This document shows positions 42,710 through 51,299 of a stretch of 64,000 bases of DNA, piece after piece. This DNA is from Neopusillimonas aromaticivorans. Its GTDB lineage: Bacteria; Pseudomonadota; Gammaproteobacteria; Burkholderiales; Burkholderiaceae_B. The first letter of the stretch is position 1, and each line of letters begins with the position of its first letter. Position numbers and translations under genes: made by a program. The notes below the pieces were generated by a model. It worked only from the letters and a program-made list of their open reading frames with translations, was not told the origin of the DNA and did not search any database. The stretch lies in the NCBI RefSeq assembly GCF_030344915.1, contig NZ_CP128233.1:3162001-3226000 (forward strand), written 5' to 3'.

Positions 42710-43490
42710 TCAGTGCAGATGTTCTTCCTTGCCAATCTTGAGCAAATCCATCAGACGGCCGACCAACGGGCCCACTTCATGCATCTTGCGTCGCTCGAGA
42801 GGGTTTTCACGCTGAGGCAACTGAATGGGAATTTCTTCAATGACGGTGCCGGGTCGCTCGCTCATGACCAGCAGGCGGTCAGAGAGCGCTACCGCCTCAA
42901 CCAGATCATGGGTGATGAACAACGCCGTCCGTTTTTTCTCGAAGAGCATCTGAGCCAGATCTTGCTGCAGCACCATCTTGGTCTGGGCATCCAGAGCTGA
43001 AAACGGTTCGTCAAGCAACATGACCTGTGGATCAACCGCCAGCGTGCGAGCCAGCGCAGCCCGCTGGCGCATACCCCGGACAACTGATACGGGTAATGCT
43101 TCTCAAAGCCCTTGAGGTGGCACTTGTGCAGCAACTCATGGGCAACGCTCATGCGTTCCCCTTGGAAACACCGGCAATCTCGAGACCCAGGGCCACGTTA
43201 TCTTCAATGGTGCGCCATTGCATCAACAAATCTTTCTGCAGCATGAAGGCCACTTCACGCACGGGTCGGGTCACTAATTTACCCGCCACATAGACCTCGC
43301 CTTCTGTCGGCTGATAAAGCCCCGAACCCATATTCAGCAAAGTGCTTTTTCCGCAGCCTGAAGGACCGATCAGCGAGACCACCTCACCCTTGTTGATCGA
43401 CAAGGACACATTGGTCACTGCTGTGATCGGCCTGGACGTCTGCTTGTCGATAAACGACTTTCGTACATTCCGGAATTCGATTTCAACCAT
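42710..43490 (-). CDS. ABC transporter ATP-binding protein, SsuB/TauB type (two frame breaks)
   Basis: A 260-residue ATPase: Walker A GPSGCGKST near residue 43, Q-loop FMLQKDLLMQW, signature LSGGMRQR, Walker B VMLLDEPFSALD and switch His ITHDLVEA. Two breaks, C4 43158-43161 and C4 43074-43077, each lack one base; repaired they join GVSKGERMSVAHELL and LSGGMRQRAALAR. It is the first gene of the minus-strand island operon, next to the regulatory gap. Confidence 0.88.
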
Positions 43491-43563
43491 CAGGCTGGGC
43501 TCCTAGAGTGTTGTGTGGACGGCAATCTTGTTGGTGACACCAGGATCACACCACCCTCACAAT

Positions 43564-43578
43564 GTTTCATATATGAAC
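43564..43578. promoter_or_regulatory. Proposed IclR operator A
   Basis: GTTTCATATATGAAC has a perfect 12-bp core TTCATATATGAA. It lies upstream of the ATPase gene of the minus-strand operon and may overlap its promoter. Confidence 0.6.
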
Positions 43579-43819
43579 TGACGTTTTCTCAATTGAACAA
43601 ACTTTATCGCTTCGATGCGCGATCAAATAGTAGGGATAACCCTTTGTCTGGTATTCCAGCCCATTTCCCGAGGTCGCCCGGGTGCTCTCCAAAGACTAAT
43701 AAAATTAAAATAAATCGTTTAAAAATAAATGGTTAGTTAAATTATCAAACCAAAATTAGGGGTTTCCACCAATAGATCGTCGTTTTGACGACGCCTACAC
43801 TAACCAAAAATAAAACGCT

Positions 43820-43835
43820 GTTTAATATATGAAAC
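43820..43835. promoter_or_regulatory. Proposed IclR operator B
   Basis: GTTTAATATATGAAAC is a near-palindrome of the same type as operator A, placed upstream of the small-protein/Rieske unit. An extra half-site (TGTTTCATG) lies at 43861-43869. Confidence 0.55.
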
Positions 43836-43896
43836 AACAAGCCGCTTATTAATCACGGGTTGTTTCATGTCATGCCCTTTAATCGGAGGCCTATAA

Positions 43897-44133
43897 ATGC
43901 TAGATCGTTACCTTACGCCCTGCTACCTCGAACCTCATCAGGCGCGCACATCCGAACCCACCGCGTATGAAAACCTGTTGGGCGATACGCTCGAACGTGC
44001 GTACGCATCCGGCGTGACCGCCATCGAGCCTTTGGTCGCTTTCCTGAACGAGCAGGGTCCGCAGCCGCTAACGACCGACCTCTGGACACCTGATGTACTG
44101 AAGGCCGAACTGGCACGCCTGGCCGCCGACTAA
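43897..44133 (+). CDS. 78-residue protein with a recombinase-like helix-turn-helix pattern
   Basis: A small protein directly before the Rieske gene (18-bp gap, same operon), with GGAGG upstream of the ATG. The sequence holds YLEPHQARTSEPTAYENLLG, a helix GDTLERAYASGV and then VAFLNEQGPQPLTTDLWTP, which resembles the LNxxG...W pattern of the resolvase-type recombinase DNA-binding domain. I recall similar short proteins beside ring-hydroxylating oxygenases, annotated as recombinase-like helix-turn-helix, but this is from memory. It is too small to be a recombinase; it may be a regulator or an oxygenase accessory factor. Function not assigned. Confidence 0.7.
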   Translation: MLDRYLTPCYLEPHQARTSEPTAYENLLGDTLERAYASGVTAIEPLVAFLNEQGPQPLTTDLWTPDVLKAELARLAAD

Positions 44134-44151
44134 CCTCTTCCGGAACGACTC

Positions 44152-45192
44152 ATGAGCACAGCTAACGCAGCCGCCACCGCGGCCAACACCGAAGAAGCCA
44201 TCCAGAAAATCCTTGCAGACGGCCTCAAAGACTTGTGGTATGCCATCTGCCCATCACATTTCGTCAAGGACACCCCCGTTTCATTGCGCCGGCTGGGCCT
44301 GAAACTGGTGCTGTGGCGTGACGCCGACGGCAAAGCCCATTGTCTGGAAGACCATTGCCCGCACCGTGGCGCACCGCTGTCATTCGGTATCCCGCTAGGT
44401 AACAAAATTGCCTGTGGCTATCACGGTGTCGAGGTGCGCTCGGATGGCACGGTCGTGTCGGTTCCGGGCAGCCCCGGCTGCAAGCTCGAAGGCTCCCGCG
44501 CAACGCGTGCCTTCCACCTGCAAGAAAGCAATGGCGTGATCTTCATGTACAACTCATCGCAGAACATTGACGAGCCGCCTCCACTGGTTCTGCCCGAACA
44601 GCTGGTATCCGACGAATGGTCCAGCTTCCTGTGCTATACCGAATGGCGCGGCGATTACCGCTACGTCATCGACAACGTCATGGACCCGATGCATGGCACC
44701 TACCTGCACAAGCAATCCCACAGTATGGCGGTTGGTTCACGTTCGGCCCAATTCCAGCTACGCGACACGGAACATGGCGTTATCTTTGAAAAAGCCGGCC
44801 AGCGCGATGTAAACTTTGACTGGTCTGAATGGGCCGACACCGGCCTGCACTGGATGCGCCTTGAAATCCCCTACCCCAAAACCGGTGGTCCTGGCGGCAA
44901 TTTCTGCATCATTGGCTGCTTCACTCCCATTGCTCCCAACCTGGCGTCAGTATTCTTCTGGCGTGTCCGCAAAGTATCGGGTTGGGAGCGTGATTCATGG
45001 CGTTTCCTGTACAAAAACCGCCTGGAAGCTCGCCACTGGGCTGTGCTTGAACAAGACCGTGTCGTGCTCGAACAGATGGAACCCGACGCCAACCAGCGCG
45101 AACACCTGTATCAGCACGATGTCGGTATCACACGGATTCGCCGCCAGTTGCGCAAGCTCGCCACGGAACAATTGGCGCGCGGGGTCAAGTAA
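44152..45192 (+). CDS. Rieske non-heme iron oxygenase, terminal component
   Basis: A 346-residue alpha subunit. The Rieske cluster ligands are CPHRG and CGYHG (about residues 68-91), and the mononuclear iron motif is IDNVMDPMHGTYLHKQSH, with the bridging Asp before the His pair. The length and single-subunit character resemble group I oxygenases such as vanillate O-demethylase and phenoxybenzoate dioxygenase. It needs an electron-transfer reductase, and none lies in the window. It follows the small-protein gene and ends before a strong terminator. Probably hydroxylates or demethylates an aromatic acid; the substrate is inferred from context. Intact. Confidence 0.9.
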   Translation: MSTANAAATAANTEEAIQKILADGLKDLWYAICPSHFVKDTPVSLRRLGLKLVLWRDADGKAHCLEDHCPHRGAPLSFGIPLGNKIACGYHGVEVRSDGTVVSVPGSPGCKLEGSRATRAFHLQESNGVIFMYNSSQNIDEPPPLVLPEQLVSDEWSSFLCYTEWRGDYRYVIDNVMDPMHGTYLHKQSHSMAVGSRSAQFQLRDTEHGVIFEKAGQRDVNFDWSEWADTGLHWMRLEIPYPKTGGPGGNFCIIGCFTPIAPNLASVFFWRVRKVSGWERDSWRFLYKNRLEARHWAVLEQDRVVLEQMEPDANQREHLYQHDVGITRIRRQLRKLATEQLARGVK

Positions 45193-45257
45193 GCTCTAAA
45201 ACAAAATAATCTTCAACAGTTTTGGCTGTGCGCCCGCTGTTCCGGGCGTTCTTGCAG

Positions 45258-45290
45258 GCGGCATTGTTCTATAGGACAATGCCGCTTTTT
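45258..45290 (+). terminator. Rho-independent terminator of the Rieske unit
   Basis: GCGGCATTGTTC pairs with GGACAATGCCGC (12 bp with one G-T pair) around a TATA loop, followed by TTTTT. It separates the Rieske unit from the IclR gene. Confidence 0.9.
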
Positions 45291-45291
45291 A

Positions 45292-45306
45292 GTTCATATA
45301 TAAAAC
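45292..45306. promoter_or_regulatory. Proposed IclR operator C
   Basis: GTTCATATATAAAAC, read on the other strand, is GTTTTATATATGAAC, one base from operator A. It ends 11 bases before the IclR 2 start, fitting autoregulation. Confidence 0.6.
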
Positions 45307-45317
45307 AAGAATTGACT

Positions 45318-46136
45318 ATGCCAGTATTGACACCAACCGACAGCGGTCTGGAAGACAGCGAGACAGACAAGGCCGATAAATACTCGGTGCCCGGACTTGA
45401 GCGCGGACTGCGGATCCTGGCCGAATTTTCACGCGACACGCCCACCCTGTCGGCCCCCGAACTGGCCAGGCGCCTGCAGGTGCCACGTACCACGATATTC
45501 CGCTTGCTGGTTACCCTGGAAAGCCTGGGCTTTGTCGAACGTCTGAATAACGGGCGCGATTTCCAGCTGGGTACCGCTGTGTTGCGCCTGGGCTTCGAAT
45601 ACCTGGCCTCGCTCAGCATCACCGAACTCAGCCGCCCGATCCTCGAGCGCTTGCGTAATGACACCGGCTATTCGTCCAATCTGGTCATTCGCGACGGGCG
45701 CGATATTGTCTATGTGCAGAAAGTCGCCCCGGCGTCGGTTTTCAGCAGCTCTGTCCACATTGGTACACGGCTGCCGGCACACGCCACCGTACTGGGGCGG
45801 GTATTGCTCAGCCATCACACACTTGACGAACTGCGTGCCCTTTATCCGGAGGAACACCTGCGGATCTACAATGCGCACACGCCGCCGAGCGTGCTTGATC
45901 TGTTCGGCCTGTTGCAGGCCGACAAGGCCAGAGGCTATGTGCTTGAGGAAGGTTTTTTCGAGACGAATATATCGTCAATTGCAGCACCGGTTTTTGACGA
46001 AACCGGGCGAGTTGTAGCCGCCATGGGTATGACGGTTCCCGCTGTACATGTCCCTGAGCTTGATCGGGACATGCTGGTCAGCAAGGTCATGTCGTCGGCG
46101 CGCGAACTGTCACTGGCTCTAAACGCGCGCCCCTGA
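45318..46136 (+). CDS. IclR-family regulator 2 of the island
   Basis: 272 residues, intact. The helix-turn-helix contains LARRLQVPRTTIFRLLVTL and the effector domain RNDTGYSSNLVIRDGRDIV. The N-terminal segment VPGLERGLRILAEFSRDTP is closely similar to regulator 1, so they are paralogues that may read the same operators. I chose the ATG at 45318; upstream codons belong to the terminator and operator. The gene stands alone between the Rieske unit and the convergent regulator 3. Confidence 0.9.
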   Translation: MPVLTPTDSGLEDSETDKADKYSVPGLERGLRILAEFSRDTPTLSAPELARRLQVPRTTIFRLLVTLESLGFVERLNNGRDFQLGTAVLRLGFEYLASLSITELSRPILERLRNDTGYSSNLVIRDGRDIVYVQKVAPASVFSSSVHIGTRLPAHATVLGRVLLSHHTLDELRALYPEEHLRIYNAHTPPSVLDLFGLLQADKARGYVLEEGFFETNISSIAAPVFDETGRVVAAMGMTVPAVHVPELDRDMLVSKVMSSARELSLALNARP

Positions 46137-46244
46137 CGCTTGACACGCCTTGTTGACCCAGACTGCACGAGCAAAGCTGGACCACACAGGGATGCCCAGG
46201 CGCTCTGTCCCGGTTTTGGGACTGGTTCCGGCTCAGGCGCTGCT

Positions 46245-47043
46245 TCAGGCGCCGAACGCAATCGTCGACAATTGTTGCCCGGCGGCTTTCAGGGTGGTCT
46301 CGAGGTTTCGTCGAGCCGTTTCTTCGGCCAGTGCCTGTGCAGGCCCCGCAACACTGAGTGCGGCAACCGGTTGCCCACTGCGGTCAGTCACGGCAACAGC
46401 GCACGCACTGATACCCTGTTCAAGACCTGAGTGACTCCAGGCACACCCCTGGGCTCTTGCTGCCTCCAGGCGTATCTCAAGTGCTTGAAAAGCGTCAGGA
46501 TCAGACTCGGCAAGCGCACCCAAGTCGGTGCGCCGCGTCAGGACATCGGATGGCAATGCAGCCAGAATTGCCTGACCCGGAGCCGCGCGCCAGGCTGCAA
46601 TACGACTGCCTATGGTGATCAGACTGACCAGGCCAGCCGGGGGCATTTCACGCAGCACATAGGTGATGTCGGGCCCGTCTGGCAAACTCAGGTAGGCGGC
46701 ATGCCCCATCTGCTGGCAGAGCCCGCGAACCACGCGCCGCCCGGTTGAAATCAGGTCATGCCCCCCATGCCCTTTGCCGCCATGGTCAGGTAGCGCAAGC
46801 CGACCTGATACCCGCCACCCGGCAGTTTTTCAATCATGCCTTCGTGTTCAAGCGTCGCCAGCAAGCGCATGACCGTGACACGATTGACATCGATCAGGCG
46901 GCCTGTTTCGCTAAGATTTTCCGTACTGCCCCCTGGGCAATGAACTCAAGAAGCCGCAAACCCCGAATCACAGGGGACACCAGCCCTGCCGTCAAATTAT
47001 CGGCCGGGTCGGCCGAACCCGGAGTGCGAGACGCAGGGCTCAT
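46245..47043 (-). CDS. IclR-type regulator 3 (two frame breaks)
   Basis: 266 residues after correction. The N-terminal domain VSPVIRGLRLLEFIAQGGST, then LIDVNRVTVMRLLATLEHEG, is a winged helix; the effector domain runs from MGHAAYLSLPDG to the end. It is more distant from regulators 1 and 2. Breaks are at C6 46761-46766 and C5 46929-46933, each one base short. Its ATG overlaps the corrected stop of the monooxygenase gene (ATGA), so the two are co-transcribed and it likely controls that gene. Confidence 0.82.
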
Positions 47044-48190
47044 GCCGCTTGCCCTGCAGCTTCGCCCAAGGGCACACCCAGGCATCATAAGCATAAACCC
47101 AATCGGCGTTGCTGCCGGCCTTGAGCCAGTTGTTACCACGCGAGCCGATCTGGATCTGTGATGTACGGGCAAGACGTGAGTCCTGGAACGCCTGCAAGGC
47201 CGCCTCGACCGACGCAAACGACGGGTCAGCCAGACAACGGGCCAGCACGATCGCATCTTCAATCGCCTGACCCGCCCCTTGCGCCATGAACGGCATCATG
47301 GGGTGCGCGGCATCGCCCATCAGTACGCAACGCCCTTCAAACCAGCGTGGCAGCGGGTCGCGCACGTACAGCGCGGATTTGAGTACGGTATCGCATGCAT
47401 CAAGTACCGCCCTGGCTTCGGGATGAAAATCTTGATATAGCGCCTTGAATTCGCTCACATCGCCCGGAGCGGTCCACGATTCAAGGTGCCAGCCTTCCTG
47501 CGGGATTGTGGCAAAAATGAAAATATCCTTGCCCAGATTAAGCGGAAACGTCACGATCTGGACTTCGGGAATCGACCCCCACCATTTGGTGAAAGCATTC
47601 AGGTTAGGAATACCCGCAAGCTTTTCAGCCGGCACGACGGCACGATACGCCACCACCCCTGTGAAGTCTGGACTTTCATTGCCAAACAGTGCGGTGCGAA
47701 CCGAAGAATGTATACCGTCAGCACCAATCAAGAGATCGACAACATCGTTTGAGCCATCTTCAAACGTAATGTGCACTTGACCATTGCGCTGTTCGACCGC
47801 CGCAACCCGCCTGGAAAACTGTACCGTACCGGGCGGTACGGCACGTTCTAGTGCCTGCATCAGATCGGCCCGATGCAAAGTCAGTTGCGGCGCACCGTAT
47901 TTGTCTTGCGCCGCCTGTGCCATTTCGATGCGCGATGTTTCTTCGCCGGTATACCCGTCACGGCTGATGCGATGTGTGGGGCGGGCGGCCGTTTCGCGCA
48001 ATGCGTCACCAATACCCAGGCCGTCAAGGGCGCGCACGGCGTTGGGCGTCAGATTGATATCCGCCCCAACACGCGCAAAGCCCTTGGCCTGCTCATAGAC
48101 CACCACGTCTTTGCCGAGCTTTTGCAGTGCAATTGCCACCGTCAACCCGCCAATACCTGCCCCTGAAATGCCAATACGTTGTGTTGTCAT
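47040..48190 (-). CDS. FAD-dependent aromatic monooxygenase, NicC/salicylate hydroxylase-like (frame break)
   Basis: A 383-residue flavoprotein monooxygenase of class A. FAD motifs: GAGIGGLTVAIALQKLG, DLLIGADGIHSSVR (DG motif) and LMGDAAHPMMPFMAQGAGQA (GD motif). Features such as SRDGYTGEETSRI, FTKWWGSIPE and ADWVYAYDAW recall 6-hydroxynicotinate 3-monooxygenase (NicC), with salicylate and 3-hydroxybenzoate hydroxylases as alternatives. It would use NAD(P)H and O2 to hydroxylate, possibly with decarboxylation. One base is missing near 47058-47062 (CPLGEAAGQAA when repaired); the corrected stop overlaps the IclR 3 start. Confidence 0.82.
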
Positions 48191-48248
48191 AGCCGTCTCC
48201 GTGGATACTCATGCGATGCGACAGAACACAATGATCTGCTCGCGGAAA

Positions 48249-48271
48249 GTTCATTTATGAACAATATGTTC
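48249..48271. promoter_or_regulatory. Overlapping palindromes upstream of the monooxygenase gene
   Basis: GTTCATTTATGAAC (48249-48262) resembles operators A-C, and GAACAATATGTTC (48259-48271) overlaps it. They lie about 60-80 bp upstream of the gene start, a suitable position for IclR control. Confidence 0.5.
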
Positions 48272-48385
48272 AAATTTTATTTAAAATCAATGCATCCGGA
48301 TACCCGGGTTTATACCGATAAGCTCACGATGACATGCAATGAGGGCAAGTGGCATGTGCAAGCGCACCTATGCGTCAGCAGCACC

Positions 48386-48414
48386 AAAAAACCCCGTTGC
48401 AACGGGCAACGGGG
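48386..48414 (-). terminator. Rho-independent terminator of the purF operon
   Basis: CCCCGTTGC pairs perfectly with GCAACGGGG around five bases; on the minus strand the stem is followed by six Ts (A6 at 48386-48391). Confidence 0.9.
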
Positions 48415-48517
48415 CAGATCGTGTATTGAAAGAATGCGGATCAAATCCTTCCAGCGGAATAATGCCTTCAAAATGGCAATAAACACAAAGGACTTAATGC
48501 CGGCCGTCGACGATATA

Positions 48518-50013
48518 TCAGTTGTCGTCACTCGCTGCGGCAGGCGGTTCAGCAGCCGCACCACCGCGCGTCTGGCTAAGACGGGCCAGATAGGCCGCAT
48601 CAATATCACCGGTAACGTACTGTCCGTTGAAACAGGACGACTCAAACTGCCGCATGGCCGGGTTCAAGTCGGTCAGCGTTCGCTCAAGATCAGACAGTTC
48701 CTGATAGACCAGCCCGTTTGCACCGATTTCACGTGCGACCTCATCGGGTTCGCGCTGGTGGGCAATCAGTTCGGTTTGTGTGGGCATGTCGATACCGTAC
48801 ACGTTGGGAAAGCGAACCGGCGGTGCTGCTGAAGCAAAAACACCTTGTTGGCACCCGCTTCACGCGCCATTTCAACAATTTGCCGGCTGGTCGTGCCACG
48901 AACAATCGAGTCATCAACCAGCAATACATTCTTGCCACGGAATTCCATGTCAATGGCATTCAGCTTCTGACGTACCGACTTCTTGCGAACCGCCTGCCCC
49001 GGCATGATGAAGGTGCGACCCACGTAACGGTTCTTGATGAACCCTTCGCGGTAGTTCAAACCCAGGCGCGCGGCCAACTGCATGGCCGAGGGTCGGGATG
49101 AGTCAGGAATCGGCATGACCACATCGATTTCCCCAAGGCGCAGCGCTTTCGCGACGTTATCCGCCAGATATTCACCCATGCGCAGACGGGCATCATAAAC
49201 AGACACGCCATCCATCAGTGAGTCGGGACGGGCAAAATAGACATATTCAAACAGACAAGGCACCAACTTCGGATCATCGGCACATTGGCGGCTACTGAGG
49301 TTGCCATCACGGTCGATCAATACCGCCTCGCCCGGGGCAATATCGCGCACGAAATTGAACCCGCACCCCGACAATGCGACGGATTCAGAGGCGATCATCC
49401 ACTCAATGCCCTTGGACGTTTCTTGTGAGCCCAGGCACAGGGGTCGAATACCGTGGGGATCGCGGAAAGCCACCATGCCAAAACTGGCGATCTGCGCAAT
49501 GACGGCATAAGCCCCGCGCACACGCCGGTGTACTGCCGAAACGGCATCAAACACTGCCGTGTCATCCAGCGACGCACCAGTTGCCGCCTGCTGCAGTTCA
49601 TGTGCAAACACATTCAGCAAAACCTCGGAATCAGAGTTTGTATTGATGTGACGGCGGTCAATACGAAACAACTCTTCGCGCAGCTCACGCCAGTTGGTCA
49701 GATTGCCGTTGTGCACAAACGTGATGCCGAACGGGGCATTGACGTAAAACGGCTGCGCTTCATCAACGCTGTCACTGGAGCCCGCCGTTGGATAGCGCAC
49801 TTGCCCAAGGCCGCTATTGCCCGGCAATGAACGCATATTACGCGTGCGAAAAACATCACGCACCAGGCCATGAGCCTTGTACATGCTGAAAAACTGGTCA
49901 TACGACGTGGCAATGCCGGCCGCATCTTGCCCACGATGTTGCAGCAGCAACAAACTATCGTAAATGAGCTGGTTAACAGGGTTACGGCCAGCAACCCCAA
50001 CGATTCCGCACAT
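48518..50013 (-). CDS. purF: Amidophosphoribosyltransferase (frame break)
   Basis: First committed step of purine synthesis, making phosphoribosylamine from PRPP and glutamine. 498 residues after correction. The N-terminal nucleophile Cys2 (MCGIVGVAG) marks the glutaminase domain, and the PRPP loop VLLVDDSIVRGTTSRQ the transferase domain. The frame breaks at A5 48836-48840 (one base short), restoring FFASAAPPVRFPNVYGIDMP. A continuous frame from cvpA into purF in the raw sequence is an artefact of the cvpA break. Feedback sites for purine nucleotides cannot be seen directly. Confidence 0.96.
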
Positions 50014-50035
50014 GAGAAATTCCTGAATATGAAAC

Positions 50036-50522
50036 TTAGTAAGGCAACCAAGACGCCAGTGACGGCGGCAAAACATTTTTAATGGCCTGCACCCCTGCAC
50101 CGCGACGGGCGACAGGCGGGCATCACGCCACCAGGGCTCTTTGGGCAAGTCGGTATACCCGCCCAACGACACCAGAACCAGAATAATCAATACACCACGC
50201 ATCACACCAAACAGTATGCCCATGCCGTGATCGGCAGGTGTGAGCCCGGTCTTCTTGACCAGCGTTCCCAGCGTGACATTGACAAGCCCCACCAGCAACA
50301 GCACCACGATAAACACTGCCGCGTAAGCCACCGCTGTACGCAACAGGTCGTTGACAATATAGGGGTCAGCCAGACTGAAGCTCGCGGCGCCCACCAAATG
50401 GCCGCCAGAAAGGCGGCCAGATAAGCAATCAGCGAAAGGACTTCTTTGACCAAACCGCGCAACAGGCCCAAAAACCCGGAAATGACCAGAATGGCCAGCA
50501 CGATATAGTCAAAACTGGTCAC
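50036..50522 (-). CDS. cvpA: CvpA family membrane protein (two frame breaks)
   Basis: A 162-residue protein with four membrane helices (FDYIVLAILVISGFLGLLRG at the start). Homologues are needed for colicin V production in E. coli and for envelope homeostasis; the mechanism is unclear. Two breaks, G4 50362-50365 and the C4 run near 50097, each lack a base; repair gives a stop at 50036. The start is a GTG overlapping the stop of dedD. Confidence 0.88.
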
Positions 50523-51283
50523 TTGGTAGAAATAAAACCGTTGTCGTAACCCAATGCCCGCAAGCGGGTTTGTGCTGCCTGGGCTGCCTCACGGGTGGGG
50601 AATGGACCAACCCGCAAGCGCCATGCCGTCTTTCCGTTGGCGGTTGCTGCCTGGACATACGCATTGGTCACCCCCGCCTCGACAAGCTTGTTGCGCCGCG
50701 CTGCCGCATCTTGTTCTGTGGTGTAGGCCGCAATTTGCAGAATGAAATTCCCCGACTTCGCGGGTTCTGCAGACCTGGATGCAGTTTCGGGCTTGCGCCC
50801 TTCAAGCAAGGCCAGCGCCACCGCACCATCATCGGTTCGACGACTATCAGCAGCAGGACGAACCGGTTCGGGCTTGGGCCTGGTGGCGGGCTCGGGTCGT
50901 GTTTCGGCCACTGGCGGCGGTGCCGACACCGGAGGCAGCGTGACGCTGGCCATGGCTGCAGGTTCGGACACCGGCGGCTCGACCGGAGGCTCGGGCAATT
51001 GTTCAATGGTGATACTGCCCGAATTCGCCGCAGCGAGGTCGACGCGATCCTGATCGGGCAGTGGCGGAACGGCAGGCAACACGATAGGCGACACTGGCGC
51101 ACCCGGAGGCGGCTCGTTATCGATAAGCATGGGCACAACGATGACGGCAGCGACCACCAGCGCCAGAGCACCAATAAGGCGACGCCGCGCGCGCACGCGC
51201 AACTCGTTGGCCTGGGCCTCGTTCGGACGCGTCGAGGTACGACGCGACTCGCCTGAATCAGACCCTTTAGAGAAAAACCCCAT
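50519..51283 (-). CDS. SPOR-domain protein, DedD-like
   Basis: A 254-residue bitopic inner-membrane protein. A basic cytoplasmic N-terminus precedes one membrane helix (about residues 36-54, LIGALALVVAAVIVVPMLI), followed by a Pro-rich periplasmic linker (about 60-170) and a C-terminal SPOR domain (FILQIAAYTTEQDAAARRNK to RALGYDNGFI) that binds denuded septal peptidoglycan. Position between folC and cvpA matches dedD. It probably helps in cell constriction. Intact. Confidence 0.88.
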   Translation of the reverse strand: MGFFSKGSDSGESRRTSTRPNEAQANELRVRARRRLIGALALVVAAVIVVPMLIDNEPPPGAPVSPIVLPAVPPLPDQDRVDLAAANSGSITIEQLPEPPVEPPVSEPAAMASVTLPPVSAPPPVAETRPEPATRPKPEPVRPAADSRRTDDGAVALALLEGRKPETASRSAEPAKSGNFILQIAAYTTEQDAAARRNKLVEAGVTNAYVQAATANGKTAWRLRVGPFPTREAAQAAQTRLRALGYDNGFISTK

Positions 51284-51299
51284 GGCAACCCGTAAACCG

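Larger units (their letters stand above)
43491..43896. promoter_or_regulatory. Divergent control region of the catabolic island
   Basis: A 406-bp AT-rich gap with no gene, dividing the 12-gene minus-strand operon from the Rieske unit. It holds two palindromes of the same family (43564-43578 and 43820-43835), a TCAATTGA palindrome (43589-43596) and a 6-bp stem CGTCGT/ACGACG (43778-43793). The first palindrome lies 74 bp from the ATPase gene start, the second 62 bp from the small-protein gene start, suiting operators of two divergent promoters. The Rieske unit has a strong ribosome site GGAGG. Confidence 0.65.
48191..48517. other. Intergenic region between the island and purF
   Basis: 327 bp with no gene. 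It contains the monooxygenase promoter side (AT-rich, with palindromes at 48249-48271) and the purF terminator (48386-48414). Nothing else is recognised; no integrase, att site or tRNA marks the island edge here. Confidence 0.6.

Noticed and set aside
31838..48190. The island's broken genes as decaying pseudogenes
   Set aside because: The same kind and density of breaks occur in essential genes on both sides, so decay specific to the island is not supported.
31600..48517. Signs of a mobile element (integrase, transposase, att repeats, tRNA target) bordering the island
   Set aside because: I found none at either edge; the island may be old or acquired by homologous exchange.
48766..50397. A single frame joining the end of CvpA with PurF
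   Set aside because: The join passes a broken cvpA end; repair of the C4 run near 50097 gives a proper cvpA stop, and PurF needs its Cys at residue 2, so they are separate proteins.
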